Assembly: GCA_002343985.1 (NCBI GenBank)
Contig: DDTB01000010.1
Span: 217,969-281,968, forward strand
DNA from: Chitinophagaceae bacterium UBA2375
GTDB taxonomy: Bacteria; Bacteroidota; Bacteroidia; Chitinophagales; Chitinophagaceae
Reading direction: 5' to 3'
Length of the DNA stretch: 64,000 nucleotides
Shown: piece after piece, positions 25,718-35,239 of the stretch
Layout: every line of letters begins with the position of its first letter
Position numbering within the stretch: the stretch's first letter is position 1
The notes under the pieces: generated by a model
Told to the model about the DNA's origin: nothing
What the model saw: the letters and a program-made list of their open reading frames with translations, nothing else
Databases searched by the model: none
Position numbers and translations under genes: made by a program

Positions 25718-28700
25718 TTAATTTAAACTTCTGAAATCAACAGGGACCAGTTTACTGACACCCGCTTCCTGCATCGTAACACCATATATCACATCCACAG
25801 CGCTCATCGTCATTTTATTATGTGTTACAATGATAAATTGTGAATTTTCACTGAAACGCTTGATCATATTGGTGAACTTGCCCACATTGGCATCATCCAG
25901 CGGAGCGTCCACCTCATCGAGGATACAGAATGGAGCCGGCTTGATCAGGTAGATGGCGAAAAGCAAAGCGGTGGCAGTTAAGGTTTTCTCTCCCCCGCTC
26001 AACTGGCCAATACTGCTGGGGCGTTTGCCCTTTGGTTTGGCTACAATATCAATACCTGTTTCCGCGAGGTTTTCAGGGTCAACCAGTACCATGTCTGCTG
26101 TATCTTCTTCCGTAAACAGCGCCTTAAATACCTGTTGGAAGTTTTCCCTTACTTTATTGAATGTGTCAAGGAATTGTTGGTTGGCTGTGGCCTCCACTTC
26201 CTGGATGGTCTGGATCAGGCTGTCTTTGGCGGTCACCAGGTCATTCTTTTGTTCCAGGATGAAATCGTAACGCTTCTTCATTTCCGTGTACGCTTCAATG
26301 GCTGTAGGGTTCACTTCCCCCATATTCTCCAGGCGCTTTTTCATCCGCTCATTCTTCTCCTGTAATTCTTCCAGCGGCGTTTCCGTAGCCCGGGGTTCAT
26401 CAATGATGGCATCGAGATCCACTTTAAACTCAACGCTCAGGCGCTCTTTCATGCCTGCCAGTTGCAGTTTGAGTTCTGTGAGTTTATCCTTGATGGCATT
26501 CAGCAAATGGTCAATGCCTTCTTTTGATTTTTGTTTATGGCGCAGTTCGCTTTCCTTCTCCGTTAATGCGTTGCGCAGGTTGTAATAGGCCTGGTCTGCC
26601 TCATTGAGTTTCTTTTCAAATACATCTTTTTCCTGCATGAGGCTGATCAGCGTTTGCTCAATCCCGGCAAGGTTTTCAGCGGTTTCCGTTATGCTGTTGG
26701 AAGCTTCGGATAATTGCTCGTTGCTGTTGCTAACCTGGATTTGCAGGTCGTTCAATTGATTGGTCTTAAATTCCAATTCCTGCTTCAGCGACACAATTTT
26801 GGCCTGTTGGCGGGTATGTTCGATATTACCGTTATTATATGCGGCATTCGCGAAATTATATTCCTGTTCAGCAGATGCATAATCGGTTTCAATGGCTTGC
26901 AACCTGGCCGCCATATCTTCTAATTGCGTATTGAATTTCTCCAGTTCATCCCTTGTTTCGGCAATAGCATCCTGGTTCTGTGACAACTGGTCCTGCAATC
27001 CCTGCAAGCGGTGCGTGCTATGGGTTTCCGCATTATGCAGGTGCTCAATTTTATTTTGCAGGGAATATAATTGATTGGTCAGTTGGCTGATGTCCTGCTG
27101 TGCCTGCCTGATCGCGTTTTCCTTGAGTTGGCTGTTATACGTGATGACCTCATTATGCTTTGCCTGGATTTCGGATTTTAAAGCCTGTACCACTTTGTCC
27201 TGTTCCAGGATTTCTTCATGAAGTTTTTCCAGGTTTTTAGCACGGCCGATTTTCTTTCCTTCAAAAAGCCCGACGCTGCCACCTGTTAATGAGTATTTCC
27301 CTTTTACATATTTGCCTGTTTTTTCCAATACCACAGCGCCGTTGCTATCTGCCAGGGCTTCTTCGCTTTCAGCGATGAACACATTGCCTAAAAGATGCTG
27401 TGCCAGTTTTTCGTAAGCGCCGTCAATCTCCACTACATCAAGCGCCGGAATGGTTCCATTGGGTTGGTGCGCTTTATCTGCCTGTCCGAATTTATCGAGC
27501 AGGAAAAAATTCGCCTTCCCTTTTTTGTGGTTGTCGAGCAGGTGAATGGCCTGTAAACCTTCCTGTAAATTATTCACCACGTAGTAGTTCAAATAAGGCT
27601 CCAGCACGTTTTCCACAGCCGCACGGTATTCTTCCTTTACATAAATAATATCTGAAAGTAAAGGTGCTGTATGGTTCCAGTCCTTGTTGTTGTGCAGGAA
27701 TTTCACACTTTCCGGGTAGCCTTCCATTGAATCTACCAGGCTTTTCAGCAGGTCATGTTCATTTTTCTTAGCGTCGAGTTTCCTGTTTTCATCAGCAAGG
27801 TTATTGCGCAGGCCTTCGAGCATGGACTGTGTCTGCAAAATTTGTTCCTTGGTAAACTCATGTTCTTCCTGCAACTGGGCCAGGTCATTTTTCCTAGTCT
27901 CCAGTTCTGTTTCCTTGGCTTGTTTATCAGCGTCCAGTTGTTGCAGTTGTGCCTGCCGCTGCGATTGTTCTTCCTGCAATTGAATAATGGCGCGTTGCAG
28001 GTTTTGGATGGAGGTATCGGCCACTGCCACTTTTTTCTCCGCGTCGAACTGGTTGCGTTGAATGGCCTGGTTTTCCCTGCGCAGGGTATCAATGCTGCTG
28101 CGTTTTTCATCAAAAACCCGGCGTTTGTCTTCCACAGCTGATTGCAAGCCTTCAAGTTTTTCTTCAAGTTCTGACAGCTTGGTTTCTTCTTCCGTGATTT
28201 GCACGCTAGTGAACTGAATGCTTTCCGCAAGTCCGCTAACCTGCCCCGCGGCTTTATTTATGAAATCCTGCAGGCCAGACTGCCTTTCCTTCAGGTGTTG
28301 CAGGCGCTGCGCGGCCAGGCTTTTTTCACTCTCTTTTCCCCTAACCTGGTTTTGCATTTCATTATAGGTATGCTGCATTTCCTGCAGGGCTTTCTCTTGT
28401 TCAATAAACCCAAGCTTTTCTTTTTCCAATGCGGCTTCTTCCAGGGCTATGGCCGTTTCGAGTTCGATCCTGCGGTCAACTTCCTGTTGCTGTTGCTGGT
28501 TCAAGTCGCGGTATGTGATGTTGAAACCTTCGAGCGCCGCTTTTGCCAGTTCAATGCTGATTTCCTTGTATTCCTTTTTGATCTCAAAATACTTCTCCGC
28601 CTTTTTAGCCTGGCTTTCCAGTGTCTTGAGCTGGTTGTTGATTTCAAATAAAAGGTCTTCAATCCTGGCAAGGTCTTGCTCAGTGGCGTCCAGCTTCAGC

Positions 28701-29233
28701 TTGGCTTCTTTCTTCCTGGTTTTATAAATGGTGATACCAGCCGCCTGCTCCAGCATTTTGCGGCGGCTGTTTTCTTTGTCCTTGATGATGTCGTCTACCA
28801 TGCCCAATTCAATGATGGCATAGCTGTCGGTACTCACGCCGGTATCCATGAACAGGTTATGGATATCTTTCAGCCTGCAGGCTACATCGTTCAGCCTGTA
28901 CTCGCTTTCCCCGCTCTTATAATATTTTCGGGTAATCGTTACCGTGTTAAATTCGGTGGGCAACAGGTTCTTGGTGTTCTCAAAAGTCAGGCTCACTTCC
29001 GCGAGGCCACTGGCACTGCGGGTCTTGCTTCCATTAAACACCAGGCTCTCCAGGTTTTCACTCCTGAGGTTGCTGATTTTATGTTCCCCGATAACCCAAC
29101 GGATACTGTCGATGATATTGCTTTTACCACAACCATTGGGGCCGATGACGCCTGTGATGCCTTCATCGAAATGCAACACGGTTTTGTCGGCAAAACTTTT
29201 AAATCCTTTAATTTCTAAACTCTTTAATCGCAC
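25718..29233 (-). CDS. smc: Chromosome segregation protein SMC
   Basis: 1171 residues, the normal SMC size, starting at GTG (29231-29233) with the canonical MRLKSLEIKGFKSFA. The N-terminal ATPase lobe has Walker A GPNGCGKSN at 31-39. Two long coiled coils (about 170-500 and 660-1000) flank a hinge at about 510-640. The C-terminal lobe has the signature LSGGEKTLTATALL from 1078 and Walker B CILDEVDAPLDD near 1103-1114. SMC dimers with ScpA/ScpB extrude DNA loops and help segregate the nucleoid. scpA and scpB are not in the window. A perfect -7 element lies 23 bases upstream. Confidence 0.98.
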   Translation of the reverse strand: MRLKSLEIKGFKSFADKTVLHFDEGITGVIGPNGCGKSNIIDSIRWVIGEHKISNLRSENLESLVFNGSKTRSASGLAEVSLTFENTKNLLPTEFNTVTITRKYYKSGESEYRLNDVACRLKDIHNLFMDTGVSTDSYAIIELGMVDDIIKDKENSRRKMLEQAAGITIYKTRKKEAKLKLDATEQDLARIEDLLFEINNQLKTLESQAKKAEKYFEIKKEYKEISIELAKAALEGFNITYRDLNQQQQQEVDRRIELETAIALEEAALEKEKLGFIEQEKALQEMQHTYNEMQNQVRGKESEKSLAAQRLQHLKERQSGLQDFINKAAGQVSGLAESIQFTSVQITEEETKLSELEEKLEGLQSAVEDKRRVFDEKRSSIDTLRRENQAIQRNQFDAEKKVAVADTSIQNLQRAIIQLQEEQSQRQAQLQQLDADKQAKETELETRKNDLAQLQEEHEFTKEQILQTQSMLEGLRNNLADENRKLDAKKNEHDLLKSLVDSMEGYPESVKFLHNNKDWNHTAPLLSDIIYVKEEYRAAVENVLEPYLNYYVVNNLQEGLQAIHLLDNHKKGKANFFLLDKFGQADKAHQPNGTIPALDVVEIDGAYEKLAQHLLGNVFIAESEEALADSNGAVVLEKTGKYVKGKYSLTGGSVGLFEGKKIGRAKNLEKLHEEILEQDKVVQALKSEIQAKHNEVITYNSQLKENAIRQAQQDISQLTNQLYSLQNKIEHLHNAETHSTHRLQGLQDQLSQNQDAIAETRDELEKFNTQLEDMAARLQAIETDYASAEQEYNFANAAYNNGNIEHTRQQAKIVSLKQELEFKTNQLNDLQIQVSNSNEQLSEASNSITETAENLAGIEQTLISLMQEKDVFEKKLNEADQAYYNLRNALTEKESELRHKQKSKEGIDHLLNAIKDKLTELKLQLAGMKERLSVEFKVDLDAIIDEPRATETPLEELQEKNERMKKRLENMGEVNPTAIEAYTEMKKRYDFILEQKNDLVTAKDSLIQTIQEVEATANQQFLDTFNKVRENFQQVFKALFTEEDTADMVLVDPENLAETGIDIVAKPKGKRPSSIGQLSGGEKTLTATALLFAIYLIKPAPFCILDEVDAPLDDANVGKFTNMIKRFSENSQFIIVTHNKMTMSAVDVIYGVTMQEAGVSKLVPVDFRSLN

Positions 29234-29255
29234 GTTATCTTGTTTTTGAGGCGGG

Positions 29256-29263
29256 CAAACCTA
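29256..29263 (-). promoter_or_regulatory. Putative -7 promoter element of smc
   Basis: TAGGTTTG on the minus strand, a perfect TAnnTTTG match 22 bases upstream of the GTG start. Confidence 0.5.
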
Positions 29264-29576
29264 CTGCAAAAAATGTAGAATTCCATTAAGATTCACTTTG
29301 AACCCGTTCACATATTCGCCTGATCTGGCCGGCCTGCCCGAATGAATGACTGCTCTTGATTTTCCCAACTGTAAATATACTTGAAAGGGATTTTTTTACA
29401 GGACGGAATGGTTGTTGCGCTTCTCATACTTATGCACCTTTTTTACACAATAAACAGCCTGCTGGTGCGTGTTTCAGCGTTTATTATTTTAGTTATAAGA
29501 TCGATCTGATTTATATGTAAAATGTTAATTATCTGAGATTGTCTGCCAAGTATTACGAATTGTTACGTAGCGTCCT

Positions 29577-29584
29577 TAATTTTG
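29577..29584 (+). promoter_or_regulatory. Putative -7 promoter element
   Basis: TAATTTTG, a perfect TAnnTTTG match 19 bases before the ATG at 29604. Confidence 0.5.
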
Positions 29585-29603
29585 GTTCCCAGAAACAAAA
29601 AAA

Positions 29604-30476
29604 ATGACAAAACAAAAGTTTATCCTTCCGGCTTTGATCTGCATCATCGCAGGTACACCTGTTGCAGCGCAGCCTTCTTCGGTGACCCAGGCCATCGTGC
29701 ACACCACAACCAATATCATTGCACCCGAAGATGAGGATGTGAGCGCCATCAATCCGCAGGGACAGGGCGGCATGAATTTCCGAAATTTCGGTGATGGCGA
29801 AACAAAGTCGGTTACCTACCTCAAGGGTGGAATGGTTAAAACCGTATTGAAATCAGAAACATTCCGTTCAACCATTTACCGGAACAACGATACCCGTACA
29901 ACCACCACTATTTTTGAAATCATGGGCGATAAGCGGGGATTTTATATTACTGATGAAGAGCAGGCAGCCATGATGAAGCAGCGCGACAGCATGATGCAGG
30001 CACGCCGTAAGAACGACAGCAGCCAACGTGACGCCTCCATCACCATCAACAATAATGACCAGCCAATAGAAATAATCCCTACCGAAGAGAAAAAGAAAAT
30101 CGCGGGCTATGTTTGTACAAAGGCCTGGATGGTTACTACACGCTTATTAGGCATCAAGGATTCCGTTGTGCTTTGGTACACACCCGAACTGAAAATCCAG
30201 AACCTGTTTTCAACCGGCGGTACCAGCGGGTTTGGGAATATGGTAAACCCGCTGGGCAAGGGGTTTGAAAAAGTGGACGGCTTCGTGATGGGCTACGAAA
30301 TGAACATGCGCCGCAACCGCAAAATGGAAGTGTATGTCACAAAGATTGAACTAAATAAAGAAATAGCCGATAAAGAATTTGACCTCCCCAAAGACATCGA
30401 CATCAAACCCATGAAGGAGATGCAATCCATGTTTGGGGGCGGACAAGGCAATTTCCAGTTCAGGCGGAACCCATAA
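29604..30476 (+). CDS. Secreted DUF4412/GLPGLI-like protein
   Basis: 290 residues with a signal peptide (about 1-22, ending VAAQ). The mature part has alternating beta segments with a basic helical insert (AAMMKQRDSMMQARRKNDSSQRD). The strings EEKKKIAGYVCTKAWM and DSVVLWYTPELKIQN match what I know of DUF4412/GLPGLI-type periplasmic proteins, where a Gly-Tyr/Phe-x-Cys-x-Lys-Ala motif is followed by a 'VWYTxEL'-like string. The C-terminus (EFDLPKDIDIKPMKEMQ) is also typical. Function is unknown. It has its own promoter and is convergent with the aquaporin gene. Confidence 0.75.
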   Translation: MTKQKFILPALICIIAGTPVAAQPSSVTQAIVHTTTNIIAPEDEDVSAINPQGQGGMNFRNFGDGETKSVTYLKGGMVKTVLKSETFRSTIYRNNDTRTTTTIFEIMGDKRGFYITDEEQAAMMKQRDSMMQARRKNDSSQRDASITINNNDQPIEIIPTEEKKKIAGYVCTKAWMVTTRLLGIKDSVVLWYTPELKIQNLFSTGGTSGFGNMVNPLGKGFEKVDGFVMGYEMNMRRNRKMEVYVTKIELNKEIADKEFDLPKDIDIKPMKEMQSMFGGGQGNFQFRRNP

Positions 30477-30505
30477 TGTTACCTGCAAAGCACTTGGTCC
30501 CGGAA

Positions 30506-31195
30506 TCAGGCCAGGTGATTTCGCTTACCAATAATCCCATATACAATACCGGCGGCAATGGCTCCGGCCAGCGGCGCGGCAATAAAGAGCCAAACCTGTT
30601 GCAAGGCCCAACCTTGAACAAATACAGCCTGGCTGATGCTTCTTGCCGGATTGACAGATGTATTGGTAACCGGTATGCTGATCAAATGGATGAGCGTTAG
30701 GGCAAGGCCAATGGCCAGTCCTGCAAAACCAACCGGGGATCGATCATCCGTAGCACCCAGAATAATCAATAGGAAAAAGAAAGTCATTATAAATTCCGTC
30801 AGAAAAGCGGCTGTGAGGTTATACCCTCCGGGCGAATGTTCCCCATACCCATTGGCTGCAAAATTCCCGATCTCGCTTCCATTGCCTGTTGCAATGAGAT
30901 AAAGGATCGCGGCGGCCGTAATGGCACCTGCAATTTGCGCAAGCACATAAGGCCCCAGGTCTTTCACCGGAAAGCGCCCGGCAACCATTAAACCAACAGA
31001 TACGGCGGGATTAAGGTGCGCCCCGGAAATATGCCCGAGCGAATACGCAATTGTTACTACCGTTAATCCAAAAGCAAGGGATACGCCTACCAATCCAATG
31101 CCCACTTCCGGAAAAGTAGCCGCCAATACAGCGCTTCCACACCCACCCAGCACCAGCCAGCATGTACCTAAAAATTCAGCCAGTAATTTTTTCAT
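30506..31195 (-). CDS. aqpZ: Aquaporin Z-type water channel
   Basis: 229 residues, six TM helices, the AqpZ length. Both half-helix NPA motifs are present (SGAHLNPA with NPA at 62-64, and SVNPARS with NPA at 182-184). The narrow aromatic/Arg filter has Phe43, His170 and Arg185, the composition of water-selective rather than glycerol channels. It moves water across the inner membrane along osmotic gradients. It is monocistronic and convergent with the preceding secreted-protein gene. Confidence 0.96.
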   Translation of the reverse strand: MKKLLAEFLGTCWLVLGGCGSAVLAATFPEVGIGLVGVSLAFGLTVVTIAYSLGHISGAHLNPAVSVGLMVAGRFPVKDLGPYVLAQIAGAITAAAILYLIATGNGSEIGNFAANGYGEHSPGGYNLTAAFLTEFIMTFFFLLIILGATDDRSPVGFAGLAIGLALTLIHLISIPVTNTSVNPARSISQAVFVQGWALQQVWLFIAAPLAGAIAAGIVYGIIGKRNHLA

Positions 31196-31281
31196 GTTTG
31201 TAAGATTTAAGGTTTATTAAATATAACTTAAATCTCATACAACCATCTGCAGAATTATGCACATCAAATAACAAAACAGGC

Positions 31282-31776
31282 TTACATATTTCCTTCGTCA
31301 GCGCTTGGGCCGTAAGTAGCCGGAACAGGTATATTCAGCAAACGCAGGTACAAGCCTAATTGAGCGCGGTGGTGTGCCAGGTGGCTGAAAACAAACTGGC
31401 GCAATACCATGTGTTTAGGTAAGCTGAAATAAATGGTTTCACCATTGCGCATCGTCCAGTTTTCCATCATTTGCGCTTCTGTTGCTTTACCCAAACTGTC
31501 GATGGCTTTTTCCTTACTTGCCTGAAACAATGCCATCACTTCAGCAGGCGTATTGCACTTATTAGGCTCAAACCCCTTCGCAAAATCAAGTTCGGGGAAT
31601 TCGAGCGTAATGGGCACCCAGCTTGCAATTTCAGCTACATGCACGGCGAGTTGGCCAAGGCTCATGTTTTTTTCGTGTGGCTTCCACGAAAATTGGTCGG
31701 GTAACACGGAAATAAATTTTTGGGTAATGGCCAGTTCATGTGCCAGCTCATCTTGCAGGATTTTGATATAGTTCAT
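31282..31776 (-). CDS. DinB-family protein
   Basis: 164 residues from the ATG at 31774-31776 (MNYIKILQDELAHELAIT); an upstream in-frame ATG lies inside the leader. It is a four-helix bundle with the three metal-ligand histidines expected of the DinB fold: His46 (QLAVHVAEI), His132 and His136 (FSHLAHHRAQL). DinB/DUF664 proteins are typically metal-dependent thiol transferases; the substrate here is not known. It follows the TPR gene on the same strand but the terminator at 31795-31822 lies between them. A near-match promoter element TACATTTA is at 31822-31829. Confidence 0.88.
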   Translation of the reverse strand: MNYIKILQDELAHELAITQKFISVLPDQFSWKPHEKNMSLGQLAVHVAEIASWVPITLEFPELDFAKGFEPNKCNTPAEVMALFQASKEKAIDSLGKATEAQMMENWTMRNGETIYFSLPKHMVLRQFVFSHLAHHRAQLGLYLRLLNIPVPATYGPSADEGNM

Positions 31777-31794
31777 GTGGATGTTTTTAAAATG

Positions 31795-31822
31795 AAAAAA
31801 GCCCACCGTTTCCGGGGAGCTT
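31795..31822 (-). terminator. Rho-independent terminator of the TPR gene
   Basis: On the minus strand AAGCTCCCCG, a GAAA tetraloop and CGGTGGGCTT form a 10-bp stem with one mismatch and one G-T pair, followed by TTTTTT. It lies 19 bases upstream of the DinB start codon. Confidence 0.75.
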
Positions 31823-31842
31823 AAATGTAAGATTTTCGTTGA

Positions 31843-33111
31843 TCAGAGTTTATCTGCCGCTTTATTTTTTGCTTCGTATTCAGCGGCTTTCTTTGCATTG
31901 TTTTTGATTGAATAAATATCGCTCAAATAACCTAATACAATTTTGTAGTTCGCTTTCTGTACCGGCTTCATGTCACCCAGTCCTTCGTAATACTTCATAG
32001 CGGATTCAGAGTATGTAATGCACTCATCCATAAACTTATTAGACTGTGCTTTATACTCATTTTTCTTTTTTACTTCTTCAGGCTTGGTGCTCTTAATGGT
32101 ATTTGAAGCGTTGAGTAAGTCGGCTGCTGTATTGAACAGGTGGTTTGTCATGAGCATGGTGGCTTCATTGTCTTTTTCCTGTGCAATGGCTGCTTTCAGG
32201 GCCGTACTGAGTTTTTCGCGGGAAGCCATATCATCAATAGAGGGCTTGGCGTCGCGGCCGTACAATTCGTTGTAGAGTTCAACGGCATAATTATATTTCA
32301 GCCTGAAGTTCTCCGGGTTATTGGCAATCAGTTCTTCATATTTGGAATGCAATGCAGCCTTATCCCCTTTCTTCCCTACCTGGCGTACTTCCACATCCGT
32401 CCAGAACTCATTGGATGGATAGAGTTTCTTTGCCTGCGCAATCATAGCAGCCAAATTGGCTTCGTCATCTTTTTTGCTGTAATGGTCTACCAGGAATTCA
32501 TACACTTCTTCATAATCTTTTCCACCCACGCCCGCATCGGTCAACTTACGGTAATAGGTAACCGCTTCGTCGGTTTTTTTAGACTGTATCGCGGCCGTAG
32601 CCGTATTCAAAACCAAAGAAGTATCAAGCGGATACAATTTGAGTTGAGGGTATTCATATTTTTTCATCAGGATATAATCCTTAACATCACCCGCTCCTTT
32701 AAATGATTGCAGGGCGCCATCGAAGTTTTTGCTGTTATAAAAGCGTGCGCCAAGATCGTATAAGCCGCCGTACAGGTTCAGGTACGATTCATAGTTTTCC
32801 AGTTTCATCCACACATCCTTATCATCCAGTTGCTGATACTTTTTAAATGCCTGGAATGCTTCATTGCGCAAATTCAGGATTTCGGCATCGGGGACACCTG
32901 CTTCATAAGAAAGTGAATTGTATGCCCTTCCCTTGTAATACCAGGCATCAGATTTGTTGTTGTTTTTTGGATTCGTTAAATACGCGTCGATCGCGGCTTT
33001 TGCTTCACGGAATTTCGACTTGTTCAGCAATTCCCGGATATCATCAAGGTCTTGTGCCTGTGTCATGATCCCAAGGGTCAGCATAGAGATCAGGAGATAA
33101 AATTTCTTCAT
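31843..33111 (-). CDS. Secreted TPR-repeat protein
   Basis: 422 residues from the ATG at 33109-33111, which starts a signal peptide (MKKFYLLISMLTLGIMTQAQ). The mature protein is almost wholly helical, with TPR-like units: REAKAAIDAYLTNPKN, ALQSFKGAGDVKDYI, DEAVTYYRKLTDAG and a C-terminal unit in KANYKIVLGYLSDIYSIKNNAKKAAEYEAK. A periplasmic scaffold is the likely role. A longer frame to 33195 starts upstream of the perfect promoter element at 33133-33140, which supports the shorter start. It is divergent from dnaG. Confidence 0.85.
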   Translation of the reverse strand: MKKFYLLISMLTLGIMTQAQDLDDIRELLNKSKFREAKAAIDAYLTNPKNNNKSDAWYYKGRAYNSLSYEAGVPDAEILNLRNEAFQAFKKYQQLDDKDVWMKLENYESYLNLYGGLYDLGARFYNSKNFDGALQSFKGAGDVKDYILMKKYEYPQLKLYPLDTSLVLNTATAAIQSKKTDEAVTYYRKLTDAGVGGKDYEEVYEFLVDHYSKKDDEANLAAMIAQAKKLYPSNEFWTDVEVRQVGKKGDKAALHSKYEELIANNPENFRLKYNYAVELYNELYGRDAKPSIDDMASREKLSTALKAAIAQEKDNEATMLMTNHLFNTAADLLNASNTIKSTKPEEVKKKNEYKAQSNKFMDECITYSESAMKYYEGLGDMKPVQKANYKIVLGYLSDIYSIKNNAKKAAEYEAKNKAADKL

Positions 33112-33132
33112 ATGAATGATGGTTTGATGCGG

Positions 33133-33140
33133 CAAAGATA
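33133..33140 (-). promoter_or_regulatory. Putative -7 promoter element of the TPR gene
   Basis: TATCTTTG on the minus strand, a perfect TAnnTTTG match 21 bases before the start codon. Confidence 0.5.
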
Positions 33141-33252
33141 TTGTATTATGCAGATCTTGAGGGCATTTTAACGCGGTTTTTCGATTTACACCCATGTCAT
33201 GAAAGGGCTATCTTTCAAGTGCAATTTTTAGTAAGTTGCATGATAAGTACAC

Positions 33253-33260
33253 TAAATTTG
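33253..33260 (+). promoter_or_regulatory. Putative -7 promoter element of dnaG
   Basis: TAAATTTG, a perfect TAnnTTTG match that ends only 4 bases before the TTG start codon, implying transcription starts at or next to the first codon. Confidence 0.45.
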
Positions 33261-33264
33261 CAGC

Positions 33265-35223
33265 TTGATCAGCCAGCAGTCCATACAGGAAATACAAAGC
33301 CGCATCGACATCATAGATGTGGTTGGATCTTTTGTTAAGCTCAAAAAAAGGGGCACCAATTACCTTGGCCTCTGCCCTTTCCATAACGAAAAAACACCGT
33401 CATTCACGGTTTCACCAGGCAAGGAAATTTATAAGTGTTTTGGCTGCGGCAAAAGCGGCAATACCATTGGCTTTGTCATGGAGCATGAGAAGTACAGTTA
33501 TGTGGAAGCGCTCCGCTGGCTGGCCAACAGGTACAATGTGGTGCTCGAGGAAACTGACACCAGCCCTGAATACAAGGCGCAACAGCAAACGGCCGACAGC
33601 CTGTATATCATCAACCAGTTTGCACAGGGATTTTTTTCAGAACAATTATTCGATACAGACGAAGGGCAAACCATTGCCTTATCATACCTCCGTGAGCGGG
33701 GTTTCCGCGATGATATCATACGCAAATTCCAACTCGGATACAACCCATCTGCCAGGGATTCCTTTACCCAAACTGCACTGGCCAAACAATACAACCCCGA
33801 ACTCCTCGTGAAATCGGGTTTGGTGGCAAACCGCGAGGGTTCGATGTACGATAATTACCGCGGCCGCATCATCTTCCCAATCCATAACCAAAGCGGTAAA
33901 GTGATGGGTTTTGGCGCGAGGGTAATCAAATCAAATGATAAGGCTCCGAAATACATCAACACCCCAGAGAATGAAATCTATGTTAAAAGCCGGATTCTCT
34001 ATGGCTCTTATTTTGCCCGTACCGCTATTGATAAGGCCGATGAATGCCTCCTGGTGGAGGGTTATACCGATGTTATTAGCCTGCACCAGGCCGGTATTGA
34101 AAATGTAGTGGCCAGTGGTGGTACATCACTAACCACCGACCAACTCCGGCTCATCAAGAAATACAGCAATAACCTCACCATAATTTATGATGGCGATAGC
34201 GCCGGTGTCAAAGCCGCTTTGCGTGGGCTTGACCTGGCATTAGACGAAGGCTTGAATGTTCGGCTGGTGCTGATACCGGATGGCGAAGACCCGGACAGTT
34301 ATGTTCGTTTGGTGGGTGCACAGGCATTCAATGAATTTATTCAGAAAGAAAAAAAAGATTTTATCCTTTTCCAGCTCCAGGTCTCCCTGCAGGAAGCGGG
34401 TAACGACAGTGTGAAAAAATCACAGGTCGTAAACCAGGTAGCGGAAAGTATTTCGAGGATCAACCGTGCTGAAGATTTCACCAGGCGGCAGGATTATATC
34501 AAACAGGTATCCGGTATGTTGAAAGTGGAGGAAGCCGGGTTCACCAACCTGGTCAACACCATCATCCGCGACCGGATCAGCCGTGAAGAAAACAGGCAGC
34601 GCCAAAAGCAGGAACCAGAGCCTGCAACAGATTCAGTTGAACAGTCAACCCCCGAATCCCAGGCAGGCACCCAGTTGCTCAATGCGTATGAAAAACATGA
34701 GCAGGCCATTATCCGTTGTTTGATTGAATATGGACTGAAACCATGGAATGATCAAATGACAGTGGCACAATACATTTTCCAGGAATTGGAAGAAGCGCCT
34801 GACGATTATTCCGAAAACATCGCAAACCCTGTACACCTGAAAATCCTTCAGTTGTATAAGATTTGGTACCATGATGGGTTGGAACCCAATTACCAGAGTT
34901 TTTCGTACAGCGAAGACCCTGAGATCAGCCAGGCCGTGGTAAACCTCGCTGTGATTGATCAGGATATCAGCCCGAACTGGAAAAAACATTACGAAGGTTA
35001 CATCCCTACACGCGAAGATTTATACCGGGATGAAGTGCGCAGCACCATAGCCTATTTAAAATTGCGCAATATCCATCGCCAAATGGAGGAAAACCAGTCG
35101 GAAATGGAAAAGTCAACGGATATCGACCAGCAAATGATCAGCCTTAAAGTTCATGCGCTGTTGAAGCAAAAAGAATTGGAGATCCTTGAGATGATCAAGG
35201 TCGGTACCGTTATTTTCAAGTAA
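33265..35223 (+). CDS. dnaG: DNA primase
   Basis: 652 residues starting at TTG (33265-33267). A stop codon lies in frame at 33253-33255 and there is no ATG near the N-terminus, so TTG gives the canonical MISQQSIQEIQSRIDIIDVV. The N-terminal zinc-binding domain has Cys37, His40, Cys58 and Cys61 (CPFHNEKTPSF, CFGCGKSG). The TOPRIM catalytic core carries LLVEGYTDVI and IIYDGDSAG, the metal-binding acidic motifs. A C-terminal helicase-interaction region follows a linker rich in Gln, Glu and Pro (about 445-475). It synthesises RNA primers at replication forks. It is convergent with the hypothetical gene at 35240. Confidence 0.98.
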   Translation: MISQQSIQEIQSRIDIIDVVGSFVKLKKRGTNYLGLCPFHNEKTPSFTVSPGKEIYKCFGCGKSGNTIGFVMEHEKYSYVEALRWLANRYNVVLEETDTSPEYKAQQQTADSLYIINQFAQGFFSEQLFDTDEGQTIALSYLRERGFRDDIIRKFQLGYNPSARDSFTQTALAKQYNPELLVKSGLVANREGSMYDNYRGRIIFPIHNQSGKVMGFGARVIKSNDKAPKYINTPENEIYVKSRILYGSYFARTAIDKADECLLVEGYTDVISLHQAGIENVVASGGTSLTTDQLRLIKKYSNNLTIIYDGDSAGVKAALRGLDLALDEGLNVRLVLIPDGEDPDSYVRLVGAQAFNEFIQKEKKDFILFQLQVSLQEAGNDSVKKSQVVNQVAESISRINRAEDFTRRQDYIKQVSGMLKVEEAGFTNLVNTIIRDRISREENRQRQKQEPEPATDSVEQSTPESQAGTQLLNAYEKHEQAIIRCLIEYGLKPWNDQMTVAQYIFQELEEAPDDYSENIANPVHLKILQLYKIWYHDGLEPNYQSFSYSEDPEISQAVVNLAVIDQDISPNWKKHYEGYIPTREDLYRDEVRSTIAYLKLRNIHRQMEENQSEMEKSTDIDQQMISLKVHALLKQKELEILEMIKVGTVIFK

Positions 35224-35239
35224 CCAGTTATAGGGAAAT

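Larger units (their letters stand above)
29234..29603. other. Divergent intergenic region between smc and a secreted-protein gene
   Basis: 370 AT-rich bases holding the smc promoter at one end (29256-29263) and the promoter of the plus-strand gene at the other (29577-29584). In between I see no open frame of note, tRNA, repeat or convincing hairpin. Confidence 0.5.
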
